DNA of 64,000 bases from Ceratodon purpureus (Eukaryota; Streptophyta; Bryopsida; Pseudoditrichales; Ditrichaceae). Below, one piece after another: positions 22,601 to 36,696 of the stretch. The stretch is taken from the NCBI GenBank assembly GCA_014871385.1, contig CM026426.1, forward strand, positions 1,747,852 to 1,811,851. The letters are read 5' to 3'. The translations under genes and the position numbers were made by a program. Below the pieces are notes generated by a model. The model was not told where the DNA came from and made no database searches. It worked only from the letters and a program-made list of their open reading frames with translations. Within the stretch, counting starts at the first letter, position 1, and every line of letters begins with the position of its first letter.

Positions 22601-25100
22601 AACTTTGGTTAATCTCTTCTTTTAGAATCTCTAGCTATTGTTACTTTTTTACAATTTTGAGGTAAGTATTGTTGACTTGTAAAGTATTTCTTTTATAAAT
22701 ATGATGTTAATAGTAGGTTCTTTTTCAAATTTCATTGCAAAAAGAAAAGCCGTTGCTTAAGTAAATAAAAAATAATTCTATACTTGCTTATAGAAGAAAC
22801 TTCGCAACGCAACAAGGCTTGGCTACTTGATAGATGTTCAATCACTTTCAGCACGTGGTAAATAAAACAATAATAATTTTCTAAGTGTATTTATATAAAA
22901 ATAAATTAAAATAATATTTGATTTGAGAAATGATTGTAAAAAGATTTCTTATCAAAGTTATAATATATTAAAAAAATCCATTATTTTATCTCTAATTCTA
23001 ATTCAAATGACAAGTGTTTGGATCCTTGCAGCTTACATCATTGAATAGCAGTGTTAATCATTGAAACAAATTGAACCACATTTGTAAGATATCAACTTGG
23101 AGTTTTCAAGAAGTTGAATTTAATATGATCTTTAGTATTTAATTTTATTTCATTTAAAATTTGATACATCACTTGAAAATATTGATTGTTTTTTATTTGA
23201 ATATATATATTTTTTTCAATGATAGATATTTTACTAACTCATGTCAATTCTCTTAAAAACCAAAGTTTGTCTTTTTTGCTCGGCTTGTACCTTGTCTATC
23301 TTAAAGAAAAGCAAGTGGCAAATTGCCTGTTTGTTGTTGGTGGTCACTTTGATCATTCGAGCAATTTCCAATTCTTTAGCAAATTAAAATTTGAGTTACA
23401 GCAAATAATGGTAGTTTGATATACGATAGTGATGTTGTCGTGTCGATGGTCATTTCGACATAGACGTAATTGAGGAATTTATAAAGCTGTTGGTGTTGGA
23501 TTGAATAAATTAGTTTGGACAAATACTGTGAGTTTATATCATTGGTCTTAAAGAGGTGTGTATTGCATACAATGTGGCAGTTGAATAGGAAACTAAAAAT
23601 CAGTCAAAGTAGGTGAAAATTTACCAAAATCTCACGTAATTTGAAGAAGTCAAAATTGATAGAGATGTTTCAAAATAATCTTTAAAACGTAAGAAAGAGT
23701 GAAGATTTAATAACTAAGACCAAATAAATTATTGAATGAAGAAGATAGATTAGAACATTCAAAGGAGTGAATTAGGATTAACAAATCAATTACATGTAAG
23801 CTCATTTAACGCCAACTAGCAAGCAACACACAATATAGTTATATATTGATCTAATTATAAGTTGATGGTAGATTATTGTTTTTTTCTACATACCTTACGG
23901 TCTCCTTTACTTCTAGCTCAGCTCCAGTCCATACAAGAGAGCCGCAAGTACTCTCTTGGTGCTCATTGTAGCCATACGCTCTTCCCCAATCCGCTCAACA
24001 ATACGGATATGGTTGCAAGCCCAAAGAGCTTGCCTCAACAAAGAATTACCAACAATATAGTCAAGCTTTGCCTAGAGATGGTGTTGCATTGCAAAGTCAA
24101 TCAAAAATTCAAAGCCATAGTGAAGCCAAAAGTGGGACTTAAAAGCAATCTATTTTTTCCTCCGTGGCCAACCTTGCCTTTATTGAGTGTTTCATATACT
24201 CCACTCTTATTGTCAAAAATTAATCCCCATATTCTTCCATTGGCTACATCCATAGCAAATTGCATATTTGTCTTCTCTATGGCAACTTCAAAACTAATTT
24301 GACTAGTGTAATTTTTGCCTAATTCAAAAATTACAATCTAGCTATGTGATTGAAAAATTAATTGCATAGGTGGATTCAAGCATACATAGTCTACTTCAGT
24401 TTTTCAAATGTAGTAGAAAAATTGAAATAGACTATGTATGCTTAATTTTTTTTTCCAATGTAGTCTACTTCATAGTAAACATTTTGACTAGCAGTTAGCC
24501 TACTAATTAACAAGTCCAAATGAAGAGAAAAAAAATGTTTTAACCTAGAAAATCTTTGAAAATTTACCACTAGTTCTACCATTGGATAGGCACCTTTTAA
24601 AAAATTAATAGGTTTTGGGGGCCTTTTCAGAGATTCAAACAACTCTCTTCAAGCCCAAAGGTAGAATTTTCTTTGGAAGATGAAATTTTAATTAATATTG
24701 CTCAAAATTTATATGAATGAAGATTCATAGCCACTCTACAGCTCATACATTACCTCTCCATGCTTGGCTGAAGTGATAATGGACCCTCTCTTTCAAAATA
24801 CTAGAGATTTGGCAATTTTGCTTATTTCTTTCGTTTTCCAATTTATTTTCAAACTTTGATGGTACTTCTTAAGTATATGAATATGACAAAGAATAAAAGA
24901 TAAAGTAGTGCTATAAAATTCAATTTAGACCTAAAATTAGCAATTGGACCTCTAAATGGTGGTATTTAAACCTTTGTAGTCCATACTTAGTCAACTTTGT
25001 CTTTTACTTGGATAATATATAGATAAAACGATGAAGGGCCATTTTAGCCACTTACAGGCTTATTAAATTTGGTTAGAAAAAAATGAAATATTTATGTCAC
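22600..25100. other. AT-rich stretch without a recognised gene
   Basis: Low-complexity AT-rich DNA. The frame 23862-24302 (plus) is open for 146 residues but has no domain I recognise and may be part of an old gypsy 5' region. The stretch contains one strong hairpin, listed separately. Nothing else supportable. Confidence 0.4.
24378..24443. repeat. Long near-perfect hairpin (66 bp)
   Basis: AAGCATACATAGTCTA at 24378 is matched exactly by its reverse complement ending at 24443, and the pairing continues inward (TTCAGTTTTTC against GAAAAATTGAA, with mismatches) to a loop of about 10 bases. Foldback of this kind can come from a miniature element or a small-RNA precursor. The sequence alone does not say which. 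Confidence 0.8.
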
Positions 25101-25129
25101 TCATTGCAATTTGAAGGTTCTTAAACATT

Positions 25130-25560
25130 CAAGATGTAGATAGAGGAGTGGACTTTACAAAATTTGATGAAAGGGTTGCATGAAGTGATATTGGATATGG
25201 CATGGCTAAAACAAGTGGATGCATGGATTGCATGCAAGGAAGAAGCAATGCATCGAAAACTTGACAAGGGAGAAATTTTCTCCATCAAAGATAAGAGAAT
25301 TTTACCAAGTTTTTTTTCGCTTTGTCATTTACAAATGTAAAGATGTCAAAGACACTGAAATACAAGAAGAGTAGGTTGAGGCTAGAATAATAGTTGAACA
25401 GAGAAACTAACAAGAGCTTCAATCAACAAGAAGATTATATGAACAACACCAACAAAGGTGTGCTAGAGCTCTAAGAAATGCGTTGTTGAAAGTGAAGGAC
25501 TCTTCAGCCGCGACTCCAATATATATCCTAGCCTAGAAGATCCCGAGATCCAATAGTTTG
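25130..25560 (+). pseudogene. Gypsy gag remnant
   Basis: A broken plus-strand frame with gag-like helical text (LHEVILDMAWLKQVDAW, EEAMHRKLDKGE). From 25353 onward it is a direct relative of 29929-30080: both read EARxIxExxN, then QEL, then a Gln/Arg-rich run, with the same in-frame breaks. So two remnants of one plus-strand gypsy family lie here, split by the minus-strand element between them. Confidence 0.5.
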
Positions 25561-26249
25561 ATCTCTATGTCAGACTTCAAAACATCCTCCACACAATGTG
25601 TCGAGTTCCATAGGAGTAACTCTTCTTAACTTAAGCAATATCATCAATGCTCTAGCATCTGCATCAAGGCTTACGTGGTTAGGAGTTGTATTTAATGGTT
25701 CGGCCACAAGCTCCAATCAAGGTCGTATGTGATGCTCTAAATCCTCTACTTCATTAGACAAGTTTTATACAAATGCACTTGAAACTTGTGCTGCAGGCTC
25801 GTCAACGGAGTCTTCTTCTTCTAACTCCTTTAATACTCAAATTTTTTACATCATAACAAAGGACAAGGACTTTTTCCTATCTTAGAACAATGACAACATA
25901 CTAATGAAAGTTGTGAATTGGCTCCATCACCTTTATACAAAGTTTTGATCCTTCACTAAAAGAAGGTATCATGGCCTAGGTCTAGGTTTTTTTGGATAGA
26001 GTCAATGACACTTCTATACCTTTTGTTATACATTGGCAAGACTTTTGGCTGGCTTCCACATTTGTTCATTGATATCATACCTGCTCCAATGTACAAGCTG
26101 TTCCAACTTCTCTTGCTTTTGTTGGAAATTTAATACCTTTTCCACCTCAATTTCTTTACAGTTTTTGATCTCAATACTAGGTGGCAGACATCGTATCCTT
26201 CTAAGAGAAGACGATTCTTGGTAAGGCTACAACAAAGAAACATGAAAGA

Positions 26250-29160
26250 CTATATGTACCTTTATAATAGCGGGTAACTCCAAATGACATGCCACTGGAT
26301 TGACTTGCTTTTGAATAGGAAATGGTCCTAACCTCTAGTAGTCCAACTTATCTCATGGTTGCTTGATCTTGATAATTCATCGAGGCAGCCACACTTTATC
26401 TCCAAGCTTGAAGGTAGGTGCATGTTTCTAAAGCGTATCAACAATTGTCTTGTAAGATTCTTAAGGAGCTTGCAATTGAAGCTTCAACGTGGTGTAAAGC
26501 TTTGATAGATGCTTCACAAATCCTTTTATAGCACGATTGTTATTTGTTGATAGACTCAATAATTCAAGCTTTGCAAGTTAGTGAAAAATAGTGTTTGCTA
26601 AGTCGATGCATAGAAGGTGTTGTATATGCAGATTTTGCTAGCAGATGATATGTAGTCTAATTATCTTGCTGATAGTTGATGTTGCATCGTAGATACTACT
26701 CCAAGACTTGGTTCACCGGTGCTATTTGGCCATCTGTTTGAAGATGGAAAGTTGAAGAAAGCTTGATATCCACCTTAAGTGTCTCAAAATGGGATCTCCA
26801 AAACTTCAATACAAATTCGGTCCATAGATTTGAAATGATATTATCCCCTAAGCCTGGTATCGATATACATTTTTCTAAAAAAAGACTTGTTGTGTCATCA
26901 CTCGATGATGTCTTCTTGCATGGAACAAAGTGCACCATCTTTGTAGACCAATCCACCACAATAAGAATGTTGTCTAATAAGTTTGATGGTGGGACATTTG
27001 TGAAGAAGTCCTTAAAAATTGAAGACCATTGTTGATGCAAAATAGGTAGAGGTTGTAGAAGTCTATAAGGGCAATGCCAAGGTTTGTTGGATCTGGATCA
27101 AATGTCACAAGAGAGTAAAAAACCTTTGACACCCTTCCACATTGAGGCCACCAAAAACCTTAGGATATAAGCTCAAAGGTTAGATTAAATTCAAAATGTC
27201 CAATAGCTAGGAAGTCGTGTCGAGATTAAAGCACTCAAAGTCATGCTAGCCCTTTTGAAATGTACAATCATTCTTCAAAGTGTAAAGATCTCCATCCTCC
27301 TTGAACTTGTCATCACTGTCACGTTTTTTGATATTTAGGGCTACAAAATCTTCAACTATTGCAAAACGACCCTGATTTAGGAAATCACTTTGGATTGGTG
27401 CAATATTTTGCAAAAAGACCAAATTGCTCTAGCTTAAACAACGTTGTACATCATTGATGAACTGTTGCTTCTCTTTCCTTTGGTACCAAATATGATCTTC
27501 TTGACAATGCATCAATCCTAGGTCAATAAGTGATAACAATATGAAACCGAGATATTGATATATTCCATTGAGCTTGACGATGATTTAGAACCTAAGCAGA
27601 GATAAAGTACTCCAAGTTCTTGTGGTTTGTAAATACAGTTAGTGGATGCATAGCCCCTTCAAAGAAATGATATCATTCTTGGAAAGAATCCATTGTAATA
27701 ATAAGTTCTTTGTCATAGATCTCATAGTTGATCTTTGCTGCAATGAAGCTTTTTATCTATGTGCATGTGTGAGAGTATAGCTTCCAAAGCAAAATTTGAA
27801 GCATATGTTTCCAAATAAAAATCTTTTGCAAAGTCTGGATGTACCAAAATTGGAGTTGTAGTACATGCCACCTTAAGATCTTGAATGCTTTCTCTGTTGA
27901 TGGTCCCCATTCAAATTTGTCCTTGCATGTTAACCGAGCGAGTGGAGCAGCAACTCAAAAGTAATTCGTGATGAAGATCTAATAGAAAATTGCAAAGACA
28001 AGATAGCACTATACGTCTCTAACTTTCCTTCAAACTACCCAAGCCACAATTGTCTCTACCTTCTTGGGGTTCATCATTAAGCTTTTTGTTGTTGCAACAA
28101 ATCCTAAAAACTCCATATCTATTTGATGAACTAAGCACTTCTTTATCTTGGCATAGAGCCCTTGCTTGTGTAGATTTTAGAGAACCAAACAAGCGTGATG
28201 CTCATGTTCTTCTTTGTTCTTGAAGAATATCAAAATATCATTTAAATAGATGACTGCGAAATTGTCTAGGTGCTCCCAAAAAATGTCTATCATCATTTGT
28301 TGAAAGACTACTAGAGCATTGGTAAGACCAAAAGGCATGACATCATACTTAAAATAACATATCTTGTTCCAAAAAAATTCCCATTCATCTCTTTCCTTGA
28401 TTTACATGAGGTTCTAAGCTCTTGTTAGATCAATCTTTGAAGAAATCCTTGCTCATTCAATCTATTCTAGAAGGCCTGAAATCAAGGGTGTCAAGTGAGC
28501 ATTCTCCTTTGTCACCTTATTGAGACCTCAATAATCCACACACATTTGCAACAAACCATCTTTCTTCTTTACATATAAGATTGGTGCTCCAGCTGCCAAC
28601 TTTGATTGACAAATGAAGTTCTTGGCTTTTTTCTCATAAACATACTTTTGCAACTCCGCCAACTTTGGGCCAAAAGATTGTAGATTGGGCCAAAAGATTT
28701 TTGTGCTCTTTCTTGCAAGTCTTTAGCATAGTCATATAGTCAATATTCCGATAGAGTGTCTACGCTCTTCTTTCAAAATATGTCTAAAAAATCCTTATAC
28801 TGCTTTGGTAAATTTGTTTTCAAAATCTTCTCTCCGCTGATTAAAGTTGCATAAATGGCAAAAGGTGTGCCGTCCTTGGAAGATTTCATAGACGCTCTTG
28901 GTCCAATAATTAAGGGTTTCTTGATTTCACATAGTATATTCTCATATTGTCCTATGAAGAATGTCACTCTCTACAATCTCCAATCTACAAAAGGCATATG
29001 CATCTCTAACCATGAAAGACCAAGAATGATTGGCTTTGATGGGGTTCTTATTATGTTGCAAACAATATAACTACTATAGCCTATAAATACTACTTCTAAC
29101 GGTTTTGATTTTTGAATCATACTACTTGATAATAAATATCGACCATCTATCACTTCTACA
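26250..29160 (-). pseudogene. Heavily decayed Ty3/gypsy pol, minus strand
   Basis: Reading right to left: a protease-like piece with VFIGYSSYIVCNIIRTP and ILGLSWLEMH (29153-28971). Next is RT with [16 protein letters not shown] and YLNDILIF near 28380-28230 (YLDDILIF with one catalytic Asp changed to Asn). Then the RT-RNase H junction with TTPILVHPDFAKDFYLETYAS (27910-27722). Last is the integrase core with ILIVVDWSTKMVHFVPC and LKVDIKLSSTFHLQTDGQ (27040-26696). Stops and frameshifts occur every 100-200 bases. The lost RT Asp means it was dead well before now. The LTRs were not identified. This is a different gypsy family from the 5-10 kb element. Confidence 0.75.
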
Positions 29161-29557
29161 TGGAAGGATTTAGATTTTCATTTTAGAAAAATCTTGTGAC
29201 ACTTGAAAATTTCTTTGTTTAAGATCTTAAACTCAATCTGATCTCATTGACAAAACCTCAAAACTTTGAACGCATAGCATCAAATGTTTCTAGGAAACTA
29301 ATCTAGGGCTCTATTTATTTCAGAACCATGGTTTTTGTTGAAATAGTGGCAAAGATGCTTCTTTTAGTGCTGAAACTTGAGGATGAAGGAATCAAGGTTT
29401 GCACCATCTCTAATGCTCCATAAATATGAATCCTTGCTATGAATCCTTCAATGTTTTCCGGTTCTTTGTTGTTTTGTACCAACAACATCCATGATGGTGT
29501 CCAACTTAAACTTAAAACTCTAAGTCACATTAATATCTTGACCCCTAACCATTTTAA

Positions 29558-29559
<2 letters not shown>

Positions 29560-29619
<60 letters not shown>
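29560..29619. repeat. (TA)n microsatellite
   Basis: About 30 uninterrupted TA units. Confidence 0.95.
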
Positions 29620-29623
<4 letters not shown>

Positions 29624-29919
29624 GTATATTTCTTTAAAAAGATAATATGGAGTTAAAAGAGCATTCTGCAAAACCTAAAAATTATTAATCTCATAATACA
29701 CTCATTCTTCTTGAAGTAAGCGTATTATCTCTCAATACACTCACTTTAAGAAGAAAAAGGCTTTGATATTGTAACAGAAGAGATATCAGTGTAGCGGTAA
29801 GTAATCCGCAACCTCGATAATGCTAGTACACCTTGAAGGAGAATGGGAATTTACATCGATATGAATATTATTAGCTTTGATACTTAGGATGAGTTCAACG
29901 TCAACAAATTGTTAACGAT

Positions 29920-32900
29920 ATGGGAATACAAGAAGAGTGGTATGAGGCTAGAAGAATTGTTGAAGAAAGTAACTAACAAGAGCTTGAATAAACTAAAAGA
30001 ATACAAAAATAATATCAAGAAACTTGAGCTAGAGTTCTATGAGATGCATTGTCAAGATTGAAGAATACTACAACTATATACTCTAGGCTAAGAATCTTCT
30101 AGAGGAGCTTCCACCGACTAAGAAGCCACTTGGACAACTTCTATCAACTAAGAAGCTTTTGAAGCTGCCGTCAACTTTCAATAAATTTTCTAAATTTTTT
30201 TAAAGATTTCTTTCTAAGACATATTATATATTAGTTTCTAGAGGATTCTAGAGGCCTTGTCTCTACAGAAGATGTGATACAATATTTAAGAAAGTGTTTT
30301 TTATACATTTAAGTGAAGTCAAGAATGAGATTAATGATAGTGAATCTATAAAAAGAAGAAATGAACTTTTATGCAAATTCAAAGATGTACCCATCAAACA
30401 ATTAATAGGTTGCCACCTAACAATGATGCCCATGATGTAATATATTTAGCTATTGATGTCACTCTCATAGCCAAGACATCGTTTCACTATTCTTTGCTTC
30501 ATATATAGAACTTGAGAGTCAATTTTAGGAATTTTTTGAGCAAAGGTTACATTATACCTAGCAATTGGAAAAGCTTTGTAGTCTTTGTTAAGAAGAAAGA
30601 TGAACTATTGAGAATATTAGTGGACTGATATGGTCTAAATGAACCCACTATAAAAAAATAAAAAATAAAATTCTGTCCAATGTTGATTATATTCTTGATG
30701 ACTTACAACAACCAAAAACAATATTTGAAGAGTGGATATTTTCAAAATTCAAATTTGAAAAATTAACATGAAGAAAGTGGATTTAGTTCACTTGGGTCAT
30801 TACGAATATGTTTTAATGCCTTCTGCACTTTCAATTGCTCATGATACATTTATGGTTTTAATGAATTAATTATTTTGTGATCATTTAGGTAAATTTATCC
30901 TTGTATTCTTCATAAATATGGAGGAATATAAGGAGCATTTCAAACAAGTTTAGGAAATTTTGAGAGCAAATATGTTATATGCTTTGCCAAGTAAGTGTGC
31001 GTTCTTTACATTTTTTATTTAATTCTTTGGTCATTTATTCTCAAGTAATGAAGTCTCTAAAAATTTGAGAAAGGTCAAAGTACTCGCAAATACCAAATAT
31101 TAAGATTCGATTCAGAACTTTTGAAAGTCTTGGAAAAACTCAAAATCTTGTTTTAACCAATATGGATCCTTTAAAATGAAACATTATCCTATGTTACAAC
31201 GCTAATGATTTAGCTATTGGTGCAATTTTGATGGAAGATAAGAAGTTGGTTGCTTATGAATCTTATAAGTTCAATTTTACTTAAGTAAATAATTTAGAAC
31301 ATGAAAAGGAATTACCTGTGGTGATCCATTTTTACTAGATTTGGAAATACTATCTACTGGAGGTAAAGTTTAAAATAGAAAAAAACCATCAAATTTTGAA
31401 ATATTTATCAACCCAATCAACTTGTCTGGAGCATAGGATTGGTGGATGAAATTGTCACAAGAGTTTGATTGTTACATAGAGGTTGTTAAAAGTAAGATAA
31501 ATGTGGTAGCTCATGCTCTTTCCCAAAGACCGACAACAAATACTCTTTCATGCATTAGAAATTCTTTGATGGATGAGACTAAAATGCATTGTCACGCTAA
31601 TGATCATTTCTTTAAGCTTCCACTTGAAAGCTTGTTTAAGGAAGCTAGTACCATTGATGAGATCAATAAAATTATTCCTTTGAGTTGAAAAAAGAGTTTC
31701 AACATTCTAATGGTAGAATCTATGTTCCCAACTTTGGTGAACATAGACTTCATGTCATGAAGAATCTTCATTAAATTCAACTAGCATATTATTTAGGTTT
31801 TCCAAAGACTTATATGAAAGTCAAGCATCAATGATATAGTCTAGGATGAAAGTGTTTGATAAATAACACAACAATAGTTGTTTAAAATATTGAGTCTCTA
31901 AATCAAAACAAGTAATGTGTGCTAGCTTATTGCAACCACTTGATGTTTCTAATTTAAAATCTGAATCAACCAGTATGGATTCAATTGTTGTATTGCCTAA
32001 GACTTAAAGTAACTTTGATAGTACCATGGTGGTTGTAGATGGACTAACCAAGATACCTCATTTAATTCCCACAATTACCATTGAAACTGCTTATGGAGCA
32101 GCTGAGTTAAAAATAAGAGAATTTTCTTAGAAGACCATTGAATTCTACGTGAGATTATAAGTGATAGGGATTGCAACTTTGTGAGAGAATTTTGGACTGC
32201 AATTTTTTAATTGTATGGGACTGAAATATAGCTAAGAATTTCTCATCATCTTGATAAACAAAGAGAACAAACAAAATTCTTAAGGATATGCTAAGAATGT
32301 ATGTTGATAAGAAACAAAACTCATGAGATAAGTGGTTGCTTATGATTGAGTTTGCATACAATGATCATATTTATAGTAGGAATGGAGTAAGTCCATTCTA
32401 TGTTTTATACGGCCAATAATGTAGGACCGCCATTACACTCTCTACTCCTAGTAATAGATTAGAAAGCATTGATAACATGGTTCGAGAAATGAGTGAAATG
32501 AAAAAGTTAGCAAAGTTGGCTATGAAGACTACCTAAGATAGAGATAAACATCGTGATTATGAAAAAGGTTTTTTTGGGAATTTTTAGTGGGTGATGAAGT
32601 ATTTTTTAAATGTAGCTCTCAAGTAGTATTGGATTGAAGATTGGTAAGTCAAGGAAGTTATCTTTTGTGTTTTGTATTCCTTTTGAGTATCTAAAGAGGA
32701 TGAAACAAGTAGCTTTTAAATTGAGGTTACTTGAAAATTTGCAAGCACATGGTGTCTTTTTAATAAGCTTGTTGAGAAAGTATGCCTTTGATCTTAATCT
32801 TATTTTGCTCGATCTCTCAAAACTTTCACCTCACGAAGATCTTCCTCCTGAACTTAAAAAGAATATGAAGATGGGATATCAACATCTAATGAACTAAACC
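29920..32900 (+). pseudogene. Heavily decayed Ty3/gypsy gag-pol, plus strand
   Basis: In order on the plus strand: the gag remnant related to 25.35 kb (29929-30080); an RT scrap with LGHYEYVLMPSALSIAHDTF (about 30790-30860; compare [12 protein letters not shown]); RNase H with ANDLAIGAILMEDKKLVAYES (about 31200) and VVKSKINVVAHALSQRP (31446-31530). Integrase follows, with DGLTKIPHLIP near 32040, then EFAYNDHIYSRNGVSPFYVLY near 32345-32410. The end of pol is near 32630-32895 (frame closing LPPELKKNMKMG). Numerous stops. It is followed by the LTR-like 33030-33690, consistent with a 3' LTR. Confidence 0.72.
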
Positions 32901-33029
32901 TTTTGTAGATTCTATCTCAAGTCAAAAGATTATCATGAAGAAGAAGCTTTTTGAGAAAAAAAAATCAATACCCGAAAGAACTAACCTAATTTTGTCATTG
33001 AGAATAATACATGTAATGGAAGGAGAAGA

Positions 33030-33690
33030 TTGTAAGGTATCTATGGATATTTGATGGATGAATGAATTGTCCAATTACACGTGGCAGTGTAAAAGCAGAA
33101 GAGGAAAAGAACAAGACAATTCTTAACTAAAGTTGAGTTGACTAGATTTAGACAACTTTGACTCACCAATATGTGCAGTAGAATTAAATAGCTCTTGGTT
33201 AAGTGCAATGGAACTAGAGCACTCTAGATTGAGAACATATGCACAAGATCAACTCAACTGAAGATGAGGTGCACTTGAGCTATACTACTCTAGATTGAGA
33301 ATGTGCAGAAGAATCAAGCAATCCAAAATGATGTGCAGTAGAATTATATTACTCAAAGAATTACAACAACTACCGCTATTGAAGTAAAGGATTGAAAGAC
33401 ATATAATTTAGATCCAATTTTGGAATAAAAAATAAAGAGACTAGAAGTAGTCTATAGTTCTACCAAAAAACACCATAATATAAGGTTTGGAGGTGAGAAC
33501 ATAGAGACACTTTTTTTTTGAGATCTCTTCTTTATGGTTAAGTGGCTTAGCTAAGACCAATATATAATTGGTCCTTGTTTGTATTTAGTTATTATTATGT
33601 ATATATATTTTGAGTTCCTCCAACTCATGACTTCTTTGATTTTTTAGAGTTGTGAAGTATTGATAAGAATTAATAGCACGCTTGTTGAAG
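33030..33690 (+). repeat. Degenerate LTR of the plus-strand gypsy element
   Basis: Lies just after the end of the decayed pol and matches 21955-22600 block by block. Its end part (GGTTAAGTGGCTTAGCTAAGACC..TTGGTCCTTG) recurs inverted at 39290-39420. Confidence 0.65.
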
Positions 33691-34467
33691 TTTCAAGAAA
33701 AATCTCTCAAAGTAATTGATTAAGTGTCTGCAGGTCTGTCCTATCTAGTTGGAAGTTCTTATATGTTGATTATCTGGCATATTAGAAGTATTTTTAGATA
33801 ATCCAATATTATGAAAATTTATTACTTTTGGCAATAAAAAATTTGAACAAATTTTTTATTTTTTTTGTGAGAATATTTTGTTTGATCATTAGCTAGTAAA
33901 AAAGATTTCAAAAACCACATGGCCCATTGTTATTGGACATTAAATTTGAACTTTGGGGGATTTGCACGAATCCTTAGTCATCTATTCTCTGATTACAGAA
34001 AAAAGTCAAATGTTAATCAGAAAAAAAGTCAAATGAACAAATACACTCACTGTGAAGCCCCTAGGCTCTTGATGAGTCAAGAGAACAAACACTCATATAT
34101 ACACAAGTTAAAGCCTGTAGAGTCTTACTGACCAAAAGAACATACATGCTTATCTACATGATTTTATATGAATCAGATTAATTAACATGGAATGTCTGTA
34201 GACTACTATAAATAATACTGTATGTTGTATGATTAAAATTCATTAGCTCTGTAGTATTGATATTTGAGCAAAATATGTTTATTGTTTATTGTAATACAAA
34301 TTTGTTTGAAATGTAAAGCAACCTCTGATTTGTAGCACATATTAATTATAAGTAGAATTCGTTCTAATTTAATAATCAAACATTGAATAAGTCAACTTTG
34401 AATTTTTTGTTTATAAATTAAAAAAATAATCTGATGTTAGTACAAGAGAATTGTACATATTGTATAG

Positions 34468-34669
34468 GGAAATCAAAAAGAAGGAACGAATTGATAAAGA
34501 TTCAAAACTACTGAAAGCTGAATTGGCATCTAAAGAAAACGAACTCAAAATTCAAACCATTCAGTATGATGCAAGCCAGAACCAGATATTGCATTTGAAT
34601 GAAGCTATAAATGAAGCAAAGAATGTAGCTGAAAAAGCTTCTAAGGAACTACAACTCATGAATACGCGG
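34468..34669 (+). CDS. CFAP58: CFAP58 exon (first seen)
   Basis: A 202-bp exon bounded by TATAG before 34468 and GTTTGA after 34669. It encodes a coiled-coil piece (EIKKKERIDKDSKLLKAEL ... ASKELQLMNTR) that lines up with the first third of CFAP58 from animals, where FRKKEKLEKELK and NERAAKELEQF are found. CFAP58 is a coiled-coil protein of motile cilia and flagella, needed for axoneme and mid-piece assembly. In a plant it is expected only where sperm swim. The first base completes a codon from an upstream exon, which I could not find; earlier exons would have to lie beyond the retroelement cluster at 22-34 kb or be lost. The following intron is 2.0 kb and contains an octanucleotide microsatellite. 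Confidence 0.8.
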
Positions 34670-36696
34670 GTTTGAAATTTGATTTTTAATATTGGGTCAA
34701 TAAGAACAGTAAATTGAATAACAAAAAAGGTCTGCGTTTGTCTTGAATTCAGTTTTATTCATATACTCAAGTTTCTCAATGCTAAGAAATACACACACAC
34801 ACCTCTATCTATCTGTCTATCTGTCTATCTGTCTATCTGTCTATCTGTCTATTTGTCTATTTGTCTATCTGTCTATCTGTCTATCTGTCTATCTGTCTAT
34901 CTGTCTATCTGTCTATCTGTCTATCTGTCTATCTGTCTATCTGTCTATCTGTCTATCTGTCTATCTGTCTATCTGTCTCTATATATATAATTCTCTATGT
35001 ATTTTTTGAACAAACCGTATTAATATATATGATTGACATAATAAATTCAATTATAATCAACTATAAAATTTACTGATAACTTATATTCAAAGAATGAAGG
35101 GATTTTATAATAAGAAGGCACTTGGTAATAGATGGAAATAGAAACCCCAAAGTAAACTTTATCTTGAATCTTAAATTATGCACCTTTCTTGGATGTTTGA
35201 ATATCCTTGAATAATAATAATTTTCTTAAATTTTGAATTAAAAAAAATGATTTAAAAGCCTTGATTTAAAATAATTTATTCTTTATGTTTTTTAAGTGTA
35301 GAATATAATATCCTAGTCAACAATTCGATCAAAGAAAAGATTTATCTATACTATCAATTAAATAAAAAAAAGGTTCTAAAGAAATTTTTTCACTCTTAAA
35401 ACAATTATAAGTAAGAAAATTATATGAATTTCTTATGAGAAAATTACATTTTGAAAAGACATAGAAATGAAATATTTGTATTGACTATTAGTTTTCTGTT
35501 CAAATTTTATACTTCTAAAAAATCTAAAATTTAATATAATTTTTTAGTTTTTTTAAGCGTACAGGATTTTTGAAAAGAAATTATGAAAGCATTTATAATG
35601 TGCATTGTGTGAAAATATACCAAAGACAACTATTAAGAATTTTGTAATAAAATATTCATTACAAATAATTGAAGAATTTTAAAGACGCTTAACGTAGTTA
35701 AAACATTGCATCTCTTATATAGATACACAAAATTAATTAGATTTGTAGAATCAGCTAGATGCATGGGCAGACAAACACTCATTTTTTTAATAGTATAGAT
35801 TCTAAAAAAAATTCTATAGAAATATTTTTATATTATAGCTTCCTAAAAAATATCCATTTGCTGCACATGATATACATAGACATCCACAAAGCAAATTTTC
35901 GAAAAATATCTTTTGTTAGATCAAAGGTGTATTAATATATTTATCTATTAAATAACCAATTTTACAAAACATATTTCTTGAAACCTAATTTATGTGTTTT
36001 TTTTATAAAAATGCAACCATTTTTAGTACTAAAACCTATTTTATATGTTTTTTTTACTTTTTTTGATTACTTCCTTTATTTTTTGATGAAATCTATGTTG
36101 TACATTTTTCAACTTTACATAATGCATGTTATTGATGCATTCATAATTTCTTATAGAAAAACTTAGAAATCTTGAAGATAAAAAATAACTCGACAATTTC
36201 TTTTTTAAAATACAAGTTTGAATTTGATACTAACATGGTTAATTAGATTACCTCTGCACAATATCAAATTTTTATATTTTTTTTATGTGAATACTTTTAA
36301 AAAGTGTACATTCTAATATGAATTTTAATGCTTTTTGTTTTTTAAAGGATTCAAAAAAATTCAGTTAATTTTGGAAGAATATTATATTATTATTACCTTA
36401 TTAAAATTTGAATTGCATGGAAGCAATTTCTACTCTGTTGATGTAAGGACATCTTGATGTAGTGGGTTTATAAGGGATTTTAAGTGTATGATCTTATAAT
36501 ATATTACATAAGTGATTATGAATTGTTGCCATATGTGCTAAAGATTTTTGGTGGCCGACAAGCCACATAATAATCTAGTCTTATTAAAAATACTTGATTT
36601 CTTTATAGAATTTTCATAATAACAGTGTTTATTAGATTCATTTGCATGATTATTAAAAATTAGGATTAGTACTGAGTATTTACAGTCAATTCATAG
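34670..36696 (+). other. CFAP58 intron with octanucleotide microsatellite
   Basis: AT-rich intron with GT..AG ends. It contains the (CTATCTGT)n repeat at 34803-34979 and no recognisable insertion. The repetitive Leu-Ser-Val-Tyr-Leu-Ser frames across the repeat are artefacts. Confidence 0.7.
34803..34979. repeat. (CTATCTGT)n microsatellite
   Basis: About 22 units of an 8-bp motif, itself a compound of CTAT and CTGT tetramers, with two CTATTTGT variants near 34850-34865. Confidence 0.95.

Noticed and set aside
34743..35076. Hydrophobic Leu-Ser-Val-Tyr repeat proteins
   Set aside because: Translation of the CTATCTGT microsatellite in a CFAP58 intron.
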